Positions 1 to 6,441 are shown, counted from the first letter of the stretch. The stretch is 12,162 nt of DNA from Candidatus Omnitrophota bacterium (GCA_016180605.1 JACPAW010000159.1:1-12162), one strand, 5' to 3'. Notes: generated by a model from the letters alone, not told the origin. Program-made: numbers and translations.

Positions 1-2
1 CT

Positions 3-875
3 TACCGGATCAGCCTTCCTCATATTTCTGGCTGCGACGTTTCTGGGGTGGTGGAATCACTCGGATCGGAAGTCAGTGGCTTTTCAGTTGGCGATCGAGT
101 GGTCTTGGGGCCTGGCTTAAGTTGCGGCCGATGTGACGGGTGCAAGAGAGGCGAGGACAACCTTTGTCCTGACTTCGGTATACGGGGTGCGGCGACAGAC
201 GGGGGTTACGCGCAATTGACGCGTGCTCGGGCACGCGATGCCATGCACTTGCCGGAATCCGTTTCCTTTGAAGCGGCCGCGGCATTTCCACTGGTTTTTT
301 TAACCGCCTGGCATATGCTTGTCGGAAGAGCGCAGCTTAAAGCCAAAGAGACGGTGCTGGTCCATGCGGCTGGAAGCGGGGTGGGTCACGCGGCCATCCA
401 GATTGCCAAGCACCGAGGGGCTCGGGTATTCGCAACGGTAGGACGAGACGATAAGATCCCTAAAGCCGTAGCGTTAGGAGCAGATGCGGTCATCAATTAC
501 ACGCGGGAGGACTTTGAGCCCTGGGTTCGATCGCTGACTCAACAGCGCGGAGCGGACGTGGTTTTTGAACATATAGGGCCTCTTACCTGGGAGAGGAGTT
601 TGCGGGTCTTGGCTAAGGCGGGACGCTTAGTGATCTGTGGGGCAACGAGCGGGCCAAGTATCCCTCTGGATTTACGGTACGTTTTTTCCCGCCATCTATC
701 CATTCTTGGTTCTACGATGGGCACTCGTCGGGAGTTGGAGATGGTTTTCAAACTCGTTCAGGAAGGCATTCTGAAGCCGGTAATCGATGGGGTATTCCCA
801 CTTAACCAGGCACGTCTTGCCCAAGAAAGAATGTTGAACCGGGATGTATTTGGCAAGCTGATCCTGGTTCCTTGA
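3..875 (+). CDS. Zinc-dependent alcohol dehydrogenase / zinc-binding oxidoreductase (MDR family), 5' partial
   Basis: The reading frame is open from the window edge (first whole codon at base 3), so the N-terminus is missing; the ATG at 48 is internal. The visible start reads LPHISGCDVSGVVESLGSEV, the conserved entry region of medium-chain dehydrogenases. Next comes the structural zinc site C-x2-C-x2-C-x7-C (bases about 120-168). A nucleotide-binding fold with HAAGSGVGHAAIQIAK (about bases 363-410) follows, then the usual C-terminal part ending in GKLILVP. The family oxidises alcohols or reduces aldehydes or quinones with NAD(P)(H), in the cytoplasm. The substrate cannot be told. The glycine-rich AAGSGVG form is common in quinone-oxidoreductase-like members, but the four-cysteine zinc lobe favours a true zinc enzyme. 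No intrinsic terminator follows. Confidence 0.9.
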   Translation, partial: YRISLPHISGCDVSGVVESLGSEVSGFSVGDRVVLGPGLSCGRCDGCKRGEDNLCPDFGIRGAATDGGYAQLTRARARDAMHLPESVSFEAAAAFPLVFLTAWHMLVGRAQLKAKETVLVHAAGSGVGHAAIQIAKHRGARVFATVGRDDKIPKAVALGADAVINYTREDFEPWVRSLTQQRGADVVFEHIGPLTWERSLRVLAKAGRLVICGATSGPSIPLDLRYVFSRHLSILGSTMGTRRELEMVFKLVQEGILKPVIDGVFPLNQARLAQERMLNRDVFGKLILVP

Positions 876-896
876 GCACACGTCGTGTCAAATTTT

Positions 897-931
897 TCCA
901 CTTCCCACTTCCCACTTCTTACTTCTATCCT
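897..931. repeat. Degenerate 7-bp tandem repeat (CCCACTT type)
   Basis: Read in steps of seven from 897, the sequence is TCCACTT, CCCACTT, CCCACTT, CTTACTT, CTATCCT: two identical units flanked by decayed ones. It lies 22 bases after the dehydrogenase stop. No complementary arm was found nearby, unlike the other two heptamer arrays in this window (6297-6436 and 9750-9833). It does not encode anything recognisable. Confidence 0.7.
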
Positions 932-960
932 TGCGTTCTCTCTGACCCATCAGGCATACT
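931..960 (+). promoter_or_regulatory. Possible weak sigma70-like promoter for the pilus operon
   Basis: TTGCGT (931-936) and CATACT (955-960) are separated by 18 bases and match the -35/-10 consensus at 3/6 and 4/6 positions. Transcription would start near 967, just before the riboswitch, which is the right geometry. The match is weak, and another promoter, or read-through from upstream, is possible. Confidence 0.3.
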
Positions 961-971
961 TAAAATAACCG

Positions 972-1170
972 AAAAGACCTCGCCACTGGCGGGGGATGGC
1001 AAACCCTTCGAAAGAAGGGGACCCCTGCATCGTGCGTACGGTGCAGGGCCTTAAGCTTAAAACAGCTTAGGGGCAAAGCCACGGGCCTTCACAGTCCATC
1101 GGCTTCGTGCACAGCCATAAGGCTGACGCATGGGAAGTTTGATAGGCTGCAGGGTAGCCGGGTTACCGGT
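972..1170 (+). promoter_or_regulatory. Cyclic-di-GMP-I (GEMM-I) riboswitch, enlarged variant
   Basis: The aptamer landmarks occur in order. GGCAAACC (998-1005) opens a hairpin with stem CCCTTC/GAAGGG (1004-1009/1014-1019) and a GAAA tetraloop (1010-1013), closing in GGGGAC. Then come GCAAAGCCACGGGCC (1073-1087) and the 3' strand GGTAGCCGGGTTACCGG (1153-1169). The base matching G20 of the Vibrio Vc2 aptamer is G (998), which favours c-di-GMP over cGAMP. Two departures from the usual ~90-100 nt form are visible. First, 1023-1072 is an insertion between GGGGAC and GCAAAGCC, made of two abutting hairpins (11 bp, 1023-1048; 9 bp, 1049-1072). Second, the receptor arm is extended by a long helix (CAGTC 1092-1096 with GGCTG 1145-1149, topped by CAGCC/GGCTG 1112-1116/1121-1125). 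An intrinsic terminator 17 bases downstream forms the expression platform. It precedes a pilus operon, a common target of c-di-GMP control. Sign of regulation is unknown. Confidence 0.88.
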
Positions 1171-1180
1171 AAGCATTGAA

Positions 1181-1186
1181 GGGAGG
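1181..1186 (+). promoter_or_regulatory. Shine-Dalgarno-like GGGAGG, separated from ATG by the terminator hairpin
   Basis: GGGAGG ends one base before the terminator stem. It is 31 bases from the ATG at 1218, too far for ordinary use. If the hairpin 1187-1210 is formed, only the seven T bases 1211-1217 separate the two, which is a normal spacing. It would also suit the in-frame TTG at 1176 poorly, because it lies downstream of it. Its use is inferred. Confidence 0.4.
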
Positions 1187-1217
1187 CACGAGCTGCCATC
1201 GGCGCTCGTGTTTTTTT
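1187..1217 (+). terminator. Intrinsic terminator of the riboswitch expression platform
   Basis: CACGAGC (1187-1193) pairs perfectly with GCTCGTG (1204-1210) around a 10-base loop, followed by seven T (1211-1217). The T run ends at the base before the ATG of the first pilus gene. Position straight after the c-di-GMP aptamer makes it the switchable element. A candidate competing pairing is CACGA (1187-1191) with TCGTG (1105-1109) in the aptamer's extended arm. Confidence 0.85.
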
Positions 1218-2399
1218 ATGGCCAATCATCGCGGAAGTGTTGCCATTTGCGCTTTAGGGGTAGTCACAGTGCTCATGACGCTTGGAGCCTCCGCACTGAT
1301 CCAATCTCTCAATGAGGCGCGACTCTCCTCCCGTTCGCTAGCCAGGCGACAAGCGCTATACCTTGCCGAAGCCGGCGTTGATCAGGCACTGATTAATTTG
1401 CGCACCCCTGCAGATGCGGCAGATGATATCGGCAGCGGCACTTTGGCCTTAGGAACCTTTCAGGTGGATTTGCCTCCGGTTTCCATCAGTCCTTCCCAAT
1501 GGAGGGTTACCGTGCATGGGATAGCCAATGCCGATTCTGTCCATCCACAGCACCTGGAGGTCATGATTTCCGTCCAACCCCAATCCGTTTTCCAGTTCGG
1601 CCTTTTTGCCGATGAGAACCTTGACATTTCAGGAAGCGCCTATGCCAACAGTTTCGACTCTCGCGTGGGACCTTATGATGAAGATCCCAGCTCGCCCACT
1701 TATAATGCAGGCCATGAAGGAGATGTGGGCACCAACGGTACAAGTTTCGGGGATGTGGCTCTGGGCAGTTCCGTTGCCATCGATGGGCAGGTAGTGGTTG
1801 GCCCAGGAGTGCCGGATCCGGCGGCAATTGTAGTCGGAGAGGAATCGGCAACCATAACCGGGGTCCCGCCGCTGGCTTCTCAATCGCAGTCTTTTCTTTT
1901 ACCACCCGTAACCCTGCCTGAAGGATTGACCTGTTTGGATCAAACGATTAGTGGAGGTACCACACAGACCCTGACTCCTACCGGAGGGCCCTTGGGGAAT
2001 GGCACCTACTGCTATGACGATCTGACAATCCAGGGAAACGCCACCTTAACCGCTACCGGTTTTGTCACCGTCTACTTAACGGGAGTGCTTACAGCCCAAG
2101 GAAATTCTTTGGTTGGGGTTCCGGATGATCCTACCCAAATGCTCTTTTTGCTTGTTTCCGCAGCAGAGGCGAGTTTGGAGCAAACGATTTCGGGATCCAA
2201 TGTCTTCTATGGTGCCATTTACGGTCCGGAAGCGACCATTAACATTACCGGCAATGCGGCAATCTTCGGATCGGTTGTAGCGGAGGATGTGAATGTAACA
2301 GGAAGTGCCGAGATCCATTACGATGAAGCGCTGGCGAACATGACACAGCTGGTCAGTCTGTATAAAACCTCTGTTGTCTCTTGGAGAGAACTCAACTGA
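1218..2399 (+). CDS. PilX-like pilus assembly protein with C-terminal DUF7305-like beta-repeat domain
   Basis: Predicted 393 residues. The N-terminus (residues 1-60) is a PilX_N module: basic MANHRGS, one membrane segment (about 7-28), then the hallmark RRQALYLAEAGVDQAL. The C-terminal part (about 235-375) has short beta-strand repeats of the type GNGTYCYDDLTIQGNATLT, FYGAIYGPEATINITGN and a closing HYDEAL, as in DUF7305 proteins that follow PilX-type N-termini. PilX-like proteins are minor components associated with type IV pilus tips, aggregation or adhesion; that role is inferred here. I chose ATG 1218 because the protein starts like its family there. The in-frame TTG at 1176 would add 14 residues translated through the terminator. 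This is the first gene after the riboswitch. Its TGA overlaps the next ATG by one base (TGATG). Confidence 0.85.
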   Translation: MANHRGSVAICALGVVTVLMTLGASALIQSLNEARLSSRSLARRQALYLAEAGVDQALINLRTPADAADDIGSGTLALGTFQVDLPPVSISPSQWRVTVHGIANADSVHPQHLEVMISVQPQSVFQFGLFADENLDISGSAYANSFDSRVGPYDEDPSSPTYNAGHEGDVGTNGTSFGDVALGSSVAIDGQVVVGPGVPDPAAIVVGEESATITGVPPLASQSQSFLLPPVTLPEGLTCLDQTISGGTTQTLTPTGGPLGNGTYCYDDLTIQGNATLTATGFVTVYLTGVLTAQGNSLVGVPDDPTQMLFLLVSAAEASLEQTISGSNVFYGAIYGPEATINITGNAAIFGSVVAEDVNVTGSAEIHYDEALANMTQLVSLYKTSVVSWRELN

Positions 2400-2896
2400 T
2401 GTATTCGCTAAGGGGTTTTAAAGAGAACGCTTTTACCTTGGTGGAGCTTTTACTCAGCGCCTTCATTGTCGTTGTCGCTCTCGTTTCCATTTTAGGAGCC
2501 ACATCGTGGCAGATCGCTACGGATGAGCAATCCAGAAACCTTTCCTGGTCAGAGCATGATGCGATGCGCATTATGGAACAGTTGCGTCTGCAAAATAAGG
2601 GTGGCAGTTGCGGCCTACCCGTTGCCTCTGCTCCTTCCGGATTTGCCAGTTGGGATGCTTGGTTGGCTTCCACTTCCGCCACAGGAGGCGGGGGAAAGAG
2701 CATTCAACCTGATCCGGCCAATAACGAGCAAGCGGTTGTCTCATTCACGGGAACCGACCCGCTTCGGGTGACCGTCACCGTATGCTGGCGGCAGCGCGGG
2801 CGTGCCATCGGAGAATGCTGGAGCGGAGATGTGGACGCAGACGGAACCCTCGAGTCTCCTGCAATGCTCACAACACTGATCACGTGCCGGCCATGA
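2399..2896 (+). CDS. Type IV prepilin-like minor pilin, PilV type
   Basis: Predicted 165 residues. A short leader MYSLRGFKENA precedes FTLVELLLSAFIVVVALVSILGA, the prepilin N-terminal helix with glutamate at mature position 5. The residue before the cleavage point is Ala rather than the usual Gly; prepilin peptidases are known to tolerate Ala. The rest is small and Gly/Ser rich with four cysteines (SCG, VCW, ECW, TCRP), possibly disulfide-forming after export. ATG 2399 is preferred over an in-frame TTG at 2381 because GGAGAG (2383-2388) is then correctly spaced and the leader has normal length. It starts inside the stop of the PilX-like gene and ends in an ATGA overlap with the next, so translation is probably coupled. 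It is assigned to the PilV-like class by N-terminus and context only. Confidence 0.85.
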   Translation: MYSLRGFKENAFTLVELLLSAFIVVVALVSILGATSWQIATDEQSRNLSWSEHDAMRIMEQLRLQNKGGSCGLPVASAPSGFASWDAWLASTSATGGGGKSIQPDPANNEQAVVSFTGTDPLRVTVTVCWRQRGRAIGECWSGDVDADGTLESPAMLTTLITCRP

Positions 2897-3513
2897 AAAA
2901 ATTCCAGAAGTCTGGACGTGGAATGACTCTCGTTGAGATGATGATCGTAGGTTTACTCCTTACGGTGATCGGGGGTGCTATTTTTACCGTCCTGCTGGTC
3001 GGGCGCCGAACCTTTCTGACCTCTCATACGTACCTGTATGTTCAACAAGAGGGGCGCCGTGCCCTCTCCGATATGTCGAAAGAAGTTCTTCAGGCAGGAA
3101 ATGTCAACGGCAACGTAAGTTTTTCCGGGTCGCAGCGCATGGATTTTCAAATCCTCAAAGGCTATGACGCGGTGGCATGCGGCGGTTTTTGCTGGGGCAC
3201 GGAGAATGCCACCTATCCTAATGGCTGGATTCATTACGTCCTCGATACTGCCAACGTACAGCAAGCCCGGCTTCTTCGTTGCGTGACTGCCAATCGACTC
3301 GATGCGATGCCTGCTGGATTTGCGGGCTGCCGTGTGATGGCAAATCACGTGGACCCCTCGTTGGCAGCAACCGCTTTCCGCTACGATCACGCCCTGCGCA
3401 CCGTCACGTTTACGCTTCATACCCTCGTCTCTTCAGCTCAGTTACCTGGAGGAAGTGTGGGAACTATGCCGGTTCCGTTGACAGCACGTGTGATGCTGCG
3501 CAATGCTTCTTAA
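2893..3513 (+). CDS. Type IV prepilin-like minor pilin, PilW-like
   Basis: Predicted 206 residues. The leader MKKFQKSGRG is followed by MTLVEMMIVGLLLTVIGGAIFTVLLV, a class III (type IV) prepilin signal with Gly before the cleavage site, Met at mature position 1 and Glu at position 5. The segment VQQEGRRALSDMSKEVLQAG after the helix is typical of PilW/GspJ-like proteins. Four cysteines lie in the globular part (about residues 95-145), which may form disulfides. ATG 2893 overlaps the preceding stop (ATGA). The frame is open upstream to about 2782, but that stretch is the preceding gene read in another frame. Likely a minor pilin that helps initiate the pilus or caps its tip; this follows from the family, not from a specific motif. 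Confidence 0.85.
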   Translation: MKKFQKSGRGMTLVEMMIVGLLLTVIGGAIFTVLLVGRRTFLTSHTYLYVQQEGRRALSDMSKEVLQAGNVNGNVSFSGSQRMDFQILKGYDAVACGGFCWGTENATYPNGWIHYVLDTANVQQARLLRCVTANRLDAMPAGFAGCRVMANHVDPSLAATAFRYDHALRTVTFTLHTLVSSAQLPGGSVGTMPVPLTARVMLRNAS

Positions 3514-3526
3514 AAGGAAATAACCC

Positions 3527-3955
3527 ATGAAACTTCATGAAACAAAAGCGATGACGTTGGCAGAGACTCTTGGGGCAATGGTGGTGCTTGTCCTGGGTGG
3601 TTTAGCGATCATGAGCTCCTACCAGTCCTCGTTGCATCTAACGGAAGTCGCACACCAGAATGCACTGGCCATGGATGACTTAAAGGACATGATGGAACGG
3701 GTTCAAACAACATCCTTTACTCAGCTGAATGCGAATTTTCCAGATGGTGCCATCAACGGAATAATCGGTTTTGGGCCAGACCAATACAGCGGCATCGTGG
3801 GCGGCTACGGGCTAAATACGGAACAGATCGTGGTGCGCCATGTTCCTTCCATCGTTGCCGATCCGCGGGAGCTGGTGATCGAAGTTTCATGGACCAACCA
3901 CGGGCGTTTGTATCGCAAGAGTTTGGCGACATTCCGTTCTAGTCGTAGTGGGTGA
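3527..3955 (+). CDS. Small prepilin-like minor pilin (PilV-like)
   Basis: Predicted 142 residues. The N-terminus MKLHETKA precedes MTLAETLGAMVVLVLGGLAIMSSYQSSL, a prepilin-type helix with Glu at mature position 5, Ala before the presumed cleavage site and Met after it. The helix is followed by LALAMDDLKDMMERV-like charged sequence and a short beta-rich tail ending in EVSWTNHGRLYRKSLATFRSSRSG. There are no cysteines. A good AAAAGGAA ribosome site lies 7-8 bases before ATG 3527, and 13 bases separate it from the previous stop. The divergent cleavage motif lowers certainty on processing, but position in a row of pilin genes supports the call. Confidence 0.75.
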   Translation: MKLHETKAMTLAETLGAMVVLVLGGLAIMSSYQSSLHLTEVAHQNALAMDDLKDMMERVQTTSFTQLNANFPDGAINGIIGFGPDQYSGIVGGYGLNTEQIVVRHVPSIVADPRELVIEVSWTNHGRLYRKSLATFRSSRSG

Positions 3956-3982
3956 AATAAACACAAGAGGGATCGAATAGGG

Positions 3983-4546
3983 ATGAAAACCCATGGGTTT
4001 ACCCTCATCGAAATGCTGATTGTGAGTATCTTATTCATCTCTTTTAGCTTACTCGCTACCCTTTGGTTCACGAATGTCTCGGCCTTGTGGTGGACGGCAA
4101 CCACGCAAAGTTCCGTACGCACGGACCTCAACCTATCGATGGATCGTGTCGCAGCGGAGTTAAGATCAGCAACCCGTTCCGCAGTCGGAAGCCCTCCGAA
4201 TTTGGCGATTCCCGCACCTCCTGGCAATGCGACGATGACATTTTATCTACCCATTGATTTGGACGCCAACGGCACCATCGTAGACGTAGCGGGAAACACC
4301 GAGTGGGATACCCTCAATCCAGTCCAATACCAGTATAACCAGGCAACCGGTCAGCTGCTGCGGTTGGTAGGGCTTCAGCAGACCGTATTGGCGCAGGATC
4401 TCATCGCAGTCACCTTCGCTGATGCTGTGGTGGATCCTTCCCTCAGAGCTAACGAGGTTCGCTTATCCATGACGATGGAGCGGCGCACACCGCAGCGACG
4501 GGATGTCATGTCCTCAGCATCCCGAATCGTGCGATTGCGCAACTAA
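3983..4546 (+). CDS. Type IV prepilin-like minor pilin, PilW/GspJ-like
   Basis: Predicted 187 residues. MKTHG/FTLIEMLIVSILFISFSLLATLWF is a textbook prepilin signal: short basic leader, Gly before the cut, Phe at +1, Glu at +5 and a hydrophobic helix. The region RTDLNLSMDRVAAELRSATR matches the amphipathic stretch that follows the helix in PilW/GspJ-like proteins. The C-terminus has RANEVRLSMTMERRTPQRRDVMSSASRIVRLRN, the common ending in which a beta strand leads to a basic tail. AGAGGGA (3966-3972) is the likely ribosome site. It belongs to the same operon, 27 bases from the previous stop and 12 bases from the next start. Confidence 0.87.
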   Translation: MKTHGFTLIEMLIVSILFISFSLLATLWFTNVSALWWTATTQSSVRTDLNLSMDRVAAELRSATRSAVGSPPNLAIPAPPGNATMTFYLPIDLDANGTIVDVAGNTEWDTLNPVQYQYNQATGQLLRLVGLQQTVLAQDLIAVTFADAVVDPSLRANEVRLSMTMERRTPQRRDVMSSASRIVRLRN

Positions 4547-4558
4547 GGAGAACAGGCC

Positions 4559-4672
4559 ATGATCCCCACACCTATTTCTGCCCCGCTAAATAGCGGGGCA
4601 CTGAACGCCACCCACATTGAAATCCTGCGCAGGCGTTCAGCGGCCTGCGGCCGGGAAATAGGTGTGGGGATG
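4559..4672. mobile_element. Palindromic cloverleaf element inserted in frame after the start codon (MITE/RPE-like)
   Basis: A perfect 17-bp inverted repeat, ATCCCCACACCTATTTC (4562-4578) with GAAATAGGTGTGGGGAT (4655-4671), encloses three hairpins that abut almost without gaps. These are 4579-4600 (10 bp, TGCCCCGCTA arm), 4601-4640 (CTGAACGCC/GGCGTTCAG, 22-base loop) and 4641-4653 (CGGCC/GGCCG, 3-base loop); one base (4654) is unpaired. ATG stands directly before (4559-4561) and at the right end (4670-4672). Removing 4562-4672 leaves AAGGAG, seven-to-eight bases, ATG and then the normal PilX-like start. Body plus duplicated ATG is 111 bp, or 37 codons, with no stop, so the frame is kept. No transposase lies nearby. 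Mobility is inferred from structure and the apparent 3-bp duplication; no second copy is visible here. Confidence 0.75.
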
Positions 4673-6298
4673 CGCCCAAAAGACGAACGAGGACAAGTGG
4701 GTATCCTTTCTTACGTGACCGTCATTGTTCTGGCGATCCTAGGAGGAACGTTTCTTGAGCGCGGACTGACCGTCCAACGGCATAGCGAAATCCAGCAGTT
4801 GCATGCCGAGACCTTCTACCTGGCAGAAGGAGCCTTAGAGAATGCGATTGGCCAATTTGCCCAAGCCTTGGCCAATTTTCAGTGGGATCCCCAGACTAAT
4901 GGTGCTTATCCGGTGACCACGAACTTTTCTGCTTCCAGCGCTTTCCCAACCGGTGCCATCGTTACCTCCAACGTCACACCGCTTGCCGCTCAGGTGATCC
5001 AAACCGACGCGGATGGAAACCAAACCTATGTCAGAAACTATGAAGTGGTGACCACCTCAACGCATCCTCGCAACGCCGCCATCACCGCCACTCTTCACCA
5101 GGTCATATCCAGGCAGCTGACCTATACCTTTCAACATGCGGTATTCTACGACGGAGATTTGGAGTGGCTGCCAGGTCCAGACATGACGTTATCGGGCAAG
5201 GTCCATAGTAATAGTGATATCTATCTCGGCGCCAATGGATTATTGACAATTAACAACAACTATTTGCGTTCAGCAGGCAATATTTACAATCGCCGCAAGG
5301 ATAATAACTCGGTTCCCCCCGGCACTGTTCAGATCAAAAAAAATGGTTTGAACCAATACGCGGCTATGGCGGGCCTGGATAGCGCCGATGCGACGTGGGC
5401 AGTCGATTCGCAAACCCGCTGGTTAGGAACGGTTCGCAGCAGCGTCCATGGCGTTTCTCAATCGGCTGTTCCTGTTGTCGGGTCCATACAACCAGGAGGC
5501 TTCTACGATAGCAACGCCGATGTGCGTGTGGTTAACGATGTTATTATCCAGGGAGGACTCACGATCGTGGAAGGAGTGGATGTTCCCGTGGGTACTCTCA
5601 CAAGTACTACTTCGATGAGGAATAATAGGGAAGGGAGATTCGTCAAAATGCTGGAAATCGACCTTAAAAAACTCTCAGGGTATGCTCCAGGCGATCCACC
5701 GGGATCTCCGAGTTTTCCGAACCATCTTCCCTCCAACGGCCTTTTATACGCTACTCGTAATGATTCACTGACAGGCACCCAGCAACGGGGTGTCCGTCTG
5801 ATTAACGGTTCTGAAATCAGGCGCAACGGTGGCTTGACAATCGTCTCGAACCTGCCTCTTTACATCAAGGGAAATTACAACACAACCAGTAAAAAACCTT
5901 GTGCGGTGATTGCCGATGCGGTTAATTTGTTGTCCAACAACTGGAACGATGCCAACAGCACATCAAGTGTTTCCAGCCGTCCGGCAAATGCGACCACCTT
6001 CAATCTTGCTTTCATTGCCGGGATCAACACAACGACATCAGGACACTACAATGGAGGTTTGGAAAACTACCCTCGCCTGCATGAGAGCTGGACAGGGCAA
6101 ACCTTGACGATCCGTGGTTCCTTCGTCAGCTTATGGAATAGCCAAATTGCCACAGGTCAATGGGCTTATGGCAATCCGCAGTACACGGCTCCCGTCCGAA
6201 ATTGGCAGTATGATTCCATGTTTGAGGATGGGACCACTATGCCTCCGTTTACTCCTTGGGCAGTTGAGATCGTGAAGGGCGCTTGGTGGAAAGACTAG
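4559..6298 (+). CDS. Large PilX-like protein with DUF4900-like middle region; N-terminal element insertion
   Basis: Predicted 579 residues from ATG 4559, which has AAGGAG at 4545-4550. Residues 2-37 derive from the palindromic element described separately and resemble nothing in the family. The family-like protein starts at M38 (ATG 4670): MRPKDERGQVGILSYV, a membrane segment (about 47-66), then the PilX signature ETFYLAEGALENAIG (84-98). The middle (about 190-225) has LEWLPGPDMTLSGKVHSNSDIYLGANG, like DUF4900/PilX-associated proteins, followed by AGNIYNRRKD. The C-terminus (about 500-575) has RGSFVSLWNSQIATGQWAYG and a proline-rich PPFTPWAVEIV ending, typical of these proteins. It is probably a surface or pilus-associated protein. 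It is the last operon gene; an inverted heptamer array follows immediately. Confidence 0.85.
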   Translation: MIPTPISAPLNSGALNATHIEILRRRSAACGREIGVGMRPKDERGQVGILSYVTVIVLAILGGTFLERGLTVQRHSEIQQLHAETFYLAEGALENAIGQFAQALANFQWDPQTNGAYPVTTNFSASSAFPTGAIVTSNVTPLAAQVIQTDADGNQTYVRNYEVVTTSTHPRNAAITATLHQVISRQLTYTFQHAVFYDGDLEWLPGPDMTLSGKVHSNSDIYLGANGLLTINNNYLRSAGNIYNRRKDNNSVPPGTVQIKKNGLNQYAAMAGLDSADATWAVDSQTRWLGTVRSSVHGVSQSAVPVVGSIQPGGFYDSNADVRVVNDVIIQGGLTIVEGVDVPVGTLTSTTSMRNNREGRFVKMLEIDLKKLSGYAPGDPPGSPSFPNHLPSNGLLYATRNDSLTGTQQRGVRLINGSEIRRNGGLTIVSNLPLYIKGNYNTTSKKPCAVIADAVNLLSNNWNDANSTSSVSSRPANATTFNLAFIAGINTTTSGHYNGGLENYPRLHESWTGQTLTIRGSFVSLWNSQIATGQWAYGNPQYTAPVRNWQYDSMFEDGTTMPPFTPWAVEIVKGAWWKD

Positions 6299-6436
6299 TG
6301 AAGAGTGACGAGTGATCTTCAGTGCGGAGTGCGGAGTTTGGAGTGCGGAATAGAAAAAATAAAAGGGGAAGAGGATTTCTTATTCCGAACTCCGCATTCC
6401 GAACTCCGAACTTTCCAATCATTACTCTCTCACGTG
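6297..6436. repeat. Inverted array of 7-bp repeats (GTGCGGA / TTCCGAA types)
   Basis: Starting in the stop codon of the preceding gene, the left half reads in strict steps of seven: AGTGAAG, AGTGACG, AGTGATC, TTCAGTG, CGGAGTG, CGGAGTT, TGGAGTG, CGGAATA (6297-6352). After an A/G-rich 28-base loop, the right half reads TATTCCG, AACTCCG, CATTCCG, AACTCCG, AACTTTC and weaker units. Bases 6325-6352 and 6381-6408 are complementary at 23 of 28 positions, so a long stem can form. It may act as a transcription stop or mRNA stabiliser at the operon end, but there is no T run. The rest of 6299-6476 holds only this and the promoter for the next gene. Confidence 0.8.
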
Positions 6437-6441
6437 TTCTC

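Noticed and set aside
872..1054. 60-residue + strand frame in the dehydrogenase-pilus gap
   Set aside because: It translates the heptamer repeat and the first half of the riboswitch, so the bases are explained by RNA structure.
1176..1217. TTG start for the first pilus gene
   Set aside because: It would translate through the terminator and add 14 residues unlike a PilX N-terminus. ATG 1218 gives the expected short basic start. It remains a minor alternative.
1130..1315. 61-residue + strand frame starting in the riboswitch
   Set aside because: Covers the aptamer 3' half, the terminator and the out-of-frame start of the PilX-like gene; no coding signal.
4562..4671. tRNA or tRNA-like gene, suggested by the four-way cloverleaf
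   Set aside because: The outer stem is 17 bp rather than 7. There is no T-loop consensus or anticodon-loop layout, and two of the loops are only 2-3 bases.
6297..6436. Classical intrinsic terminator after the pilus operon
   Set aside because: A stem can form, but its loop is 28 bases, pairing is imperfect and no T run follows. It is reported as a repeat with only a possible stop function.
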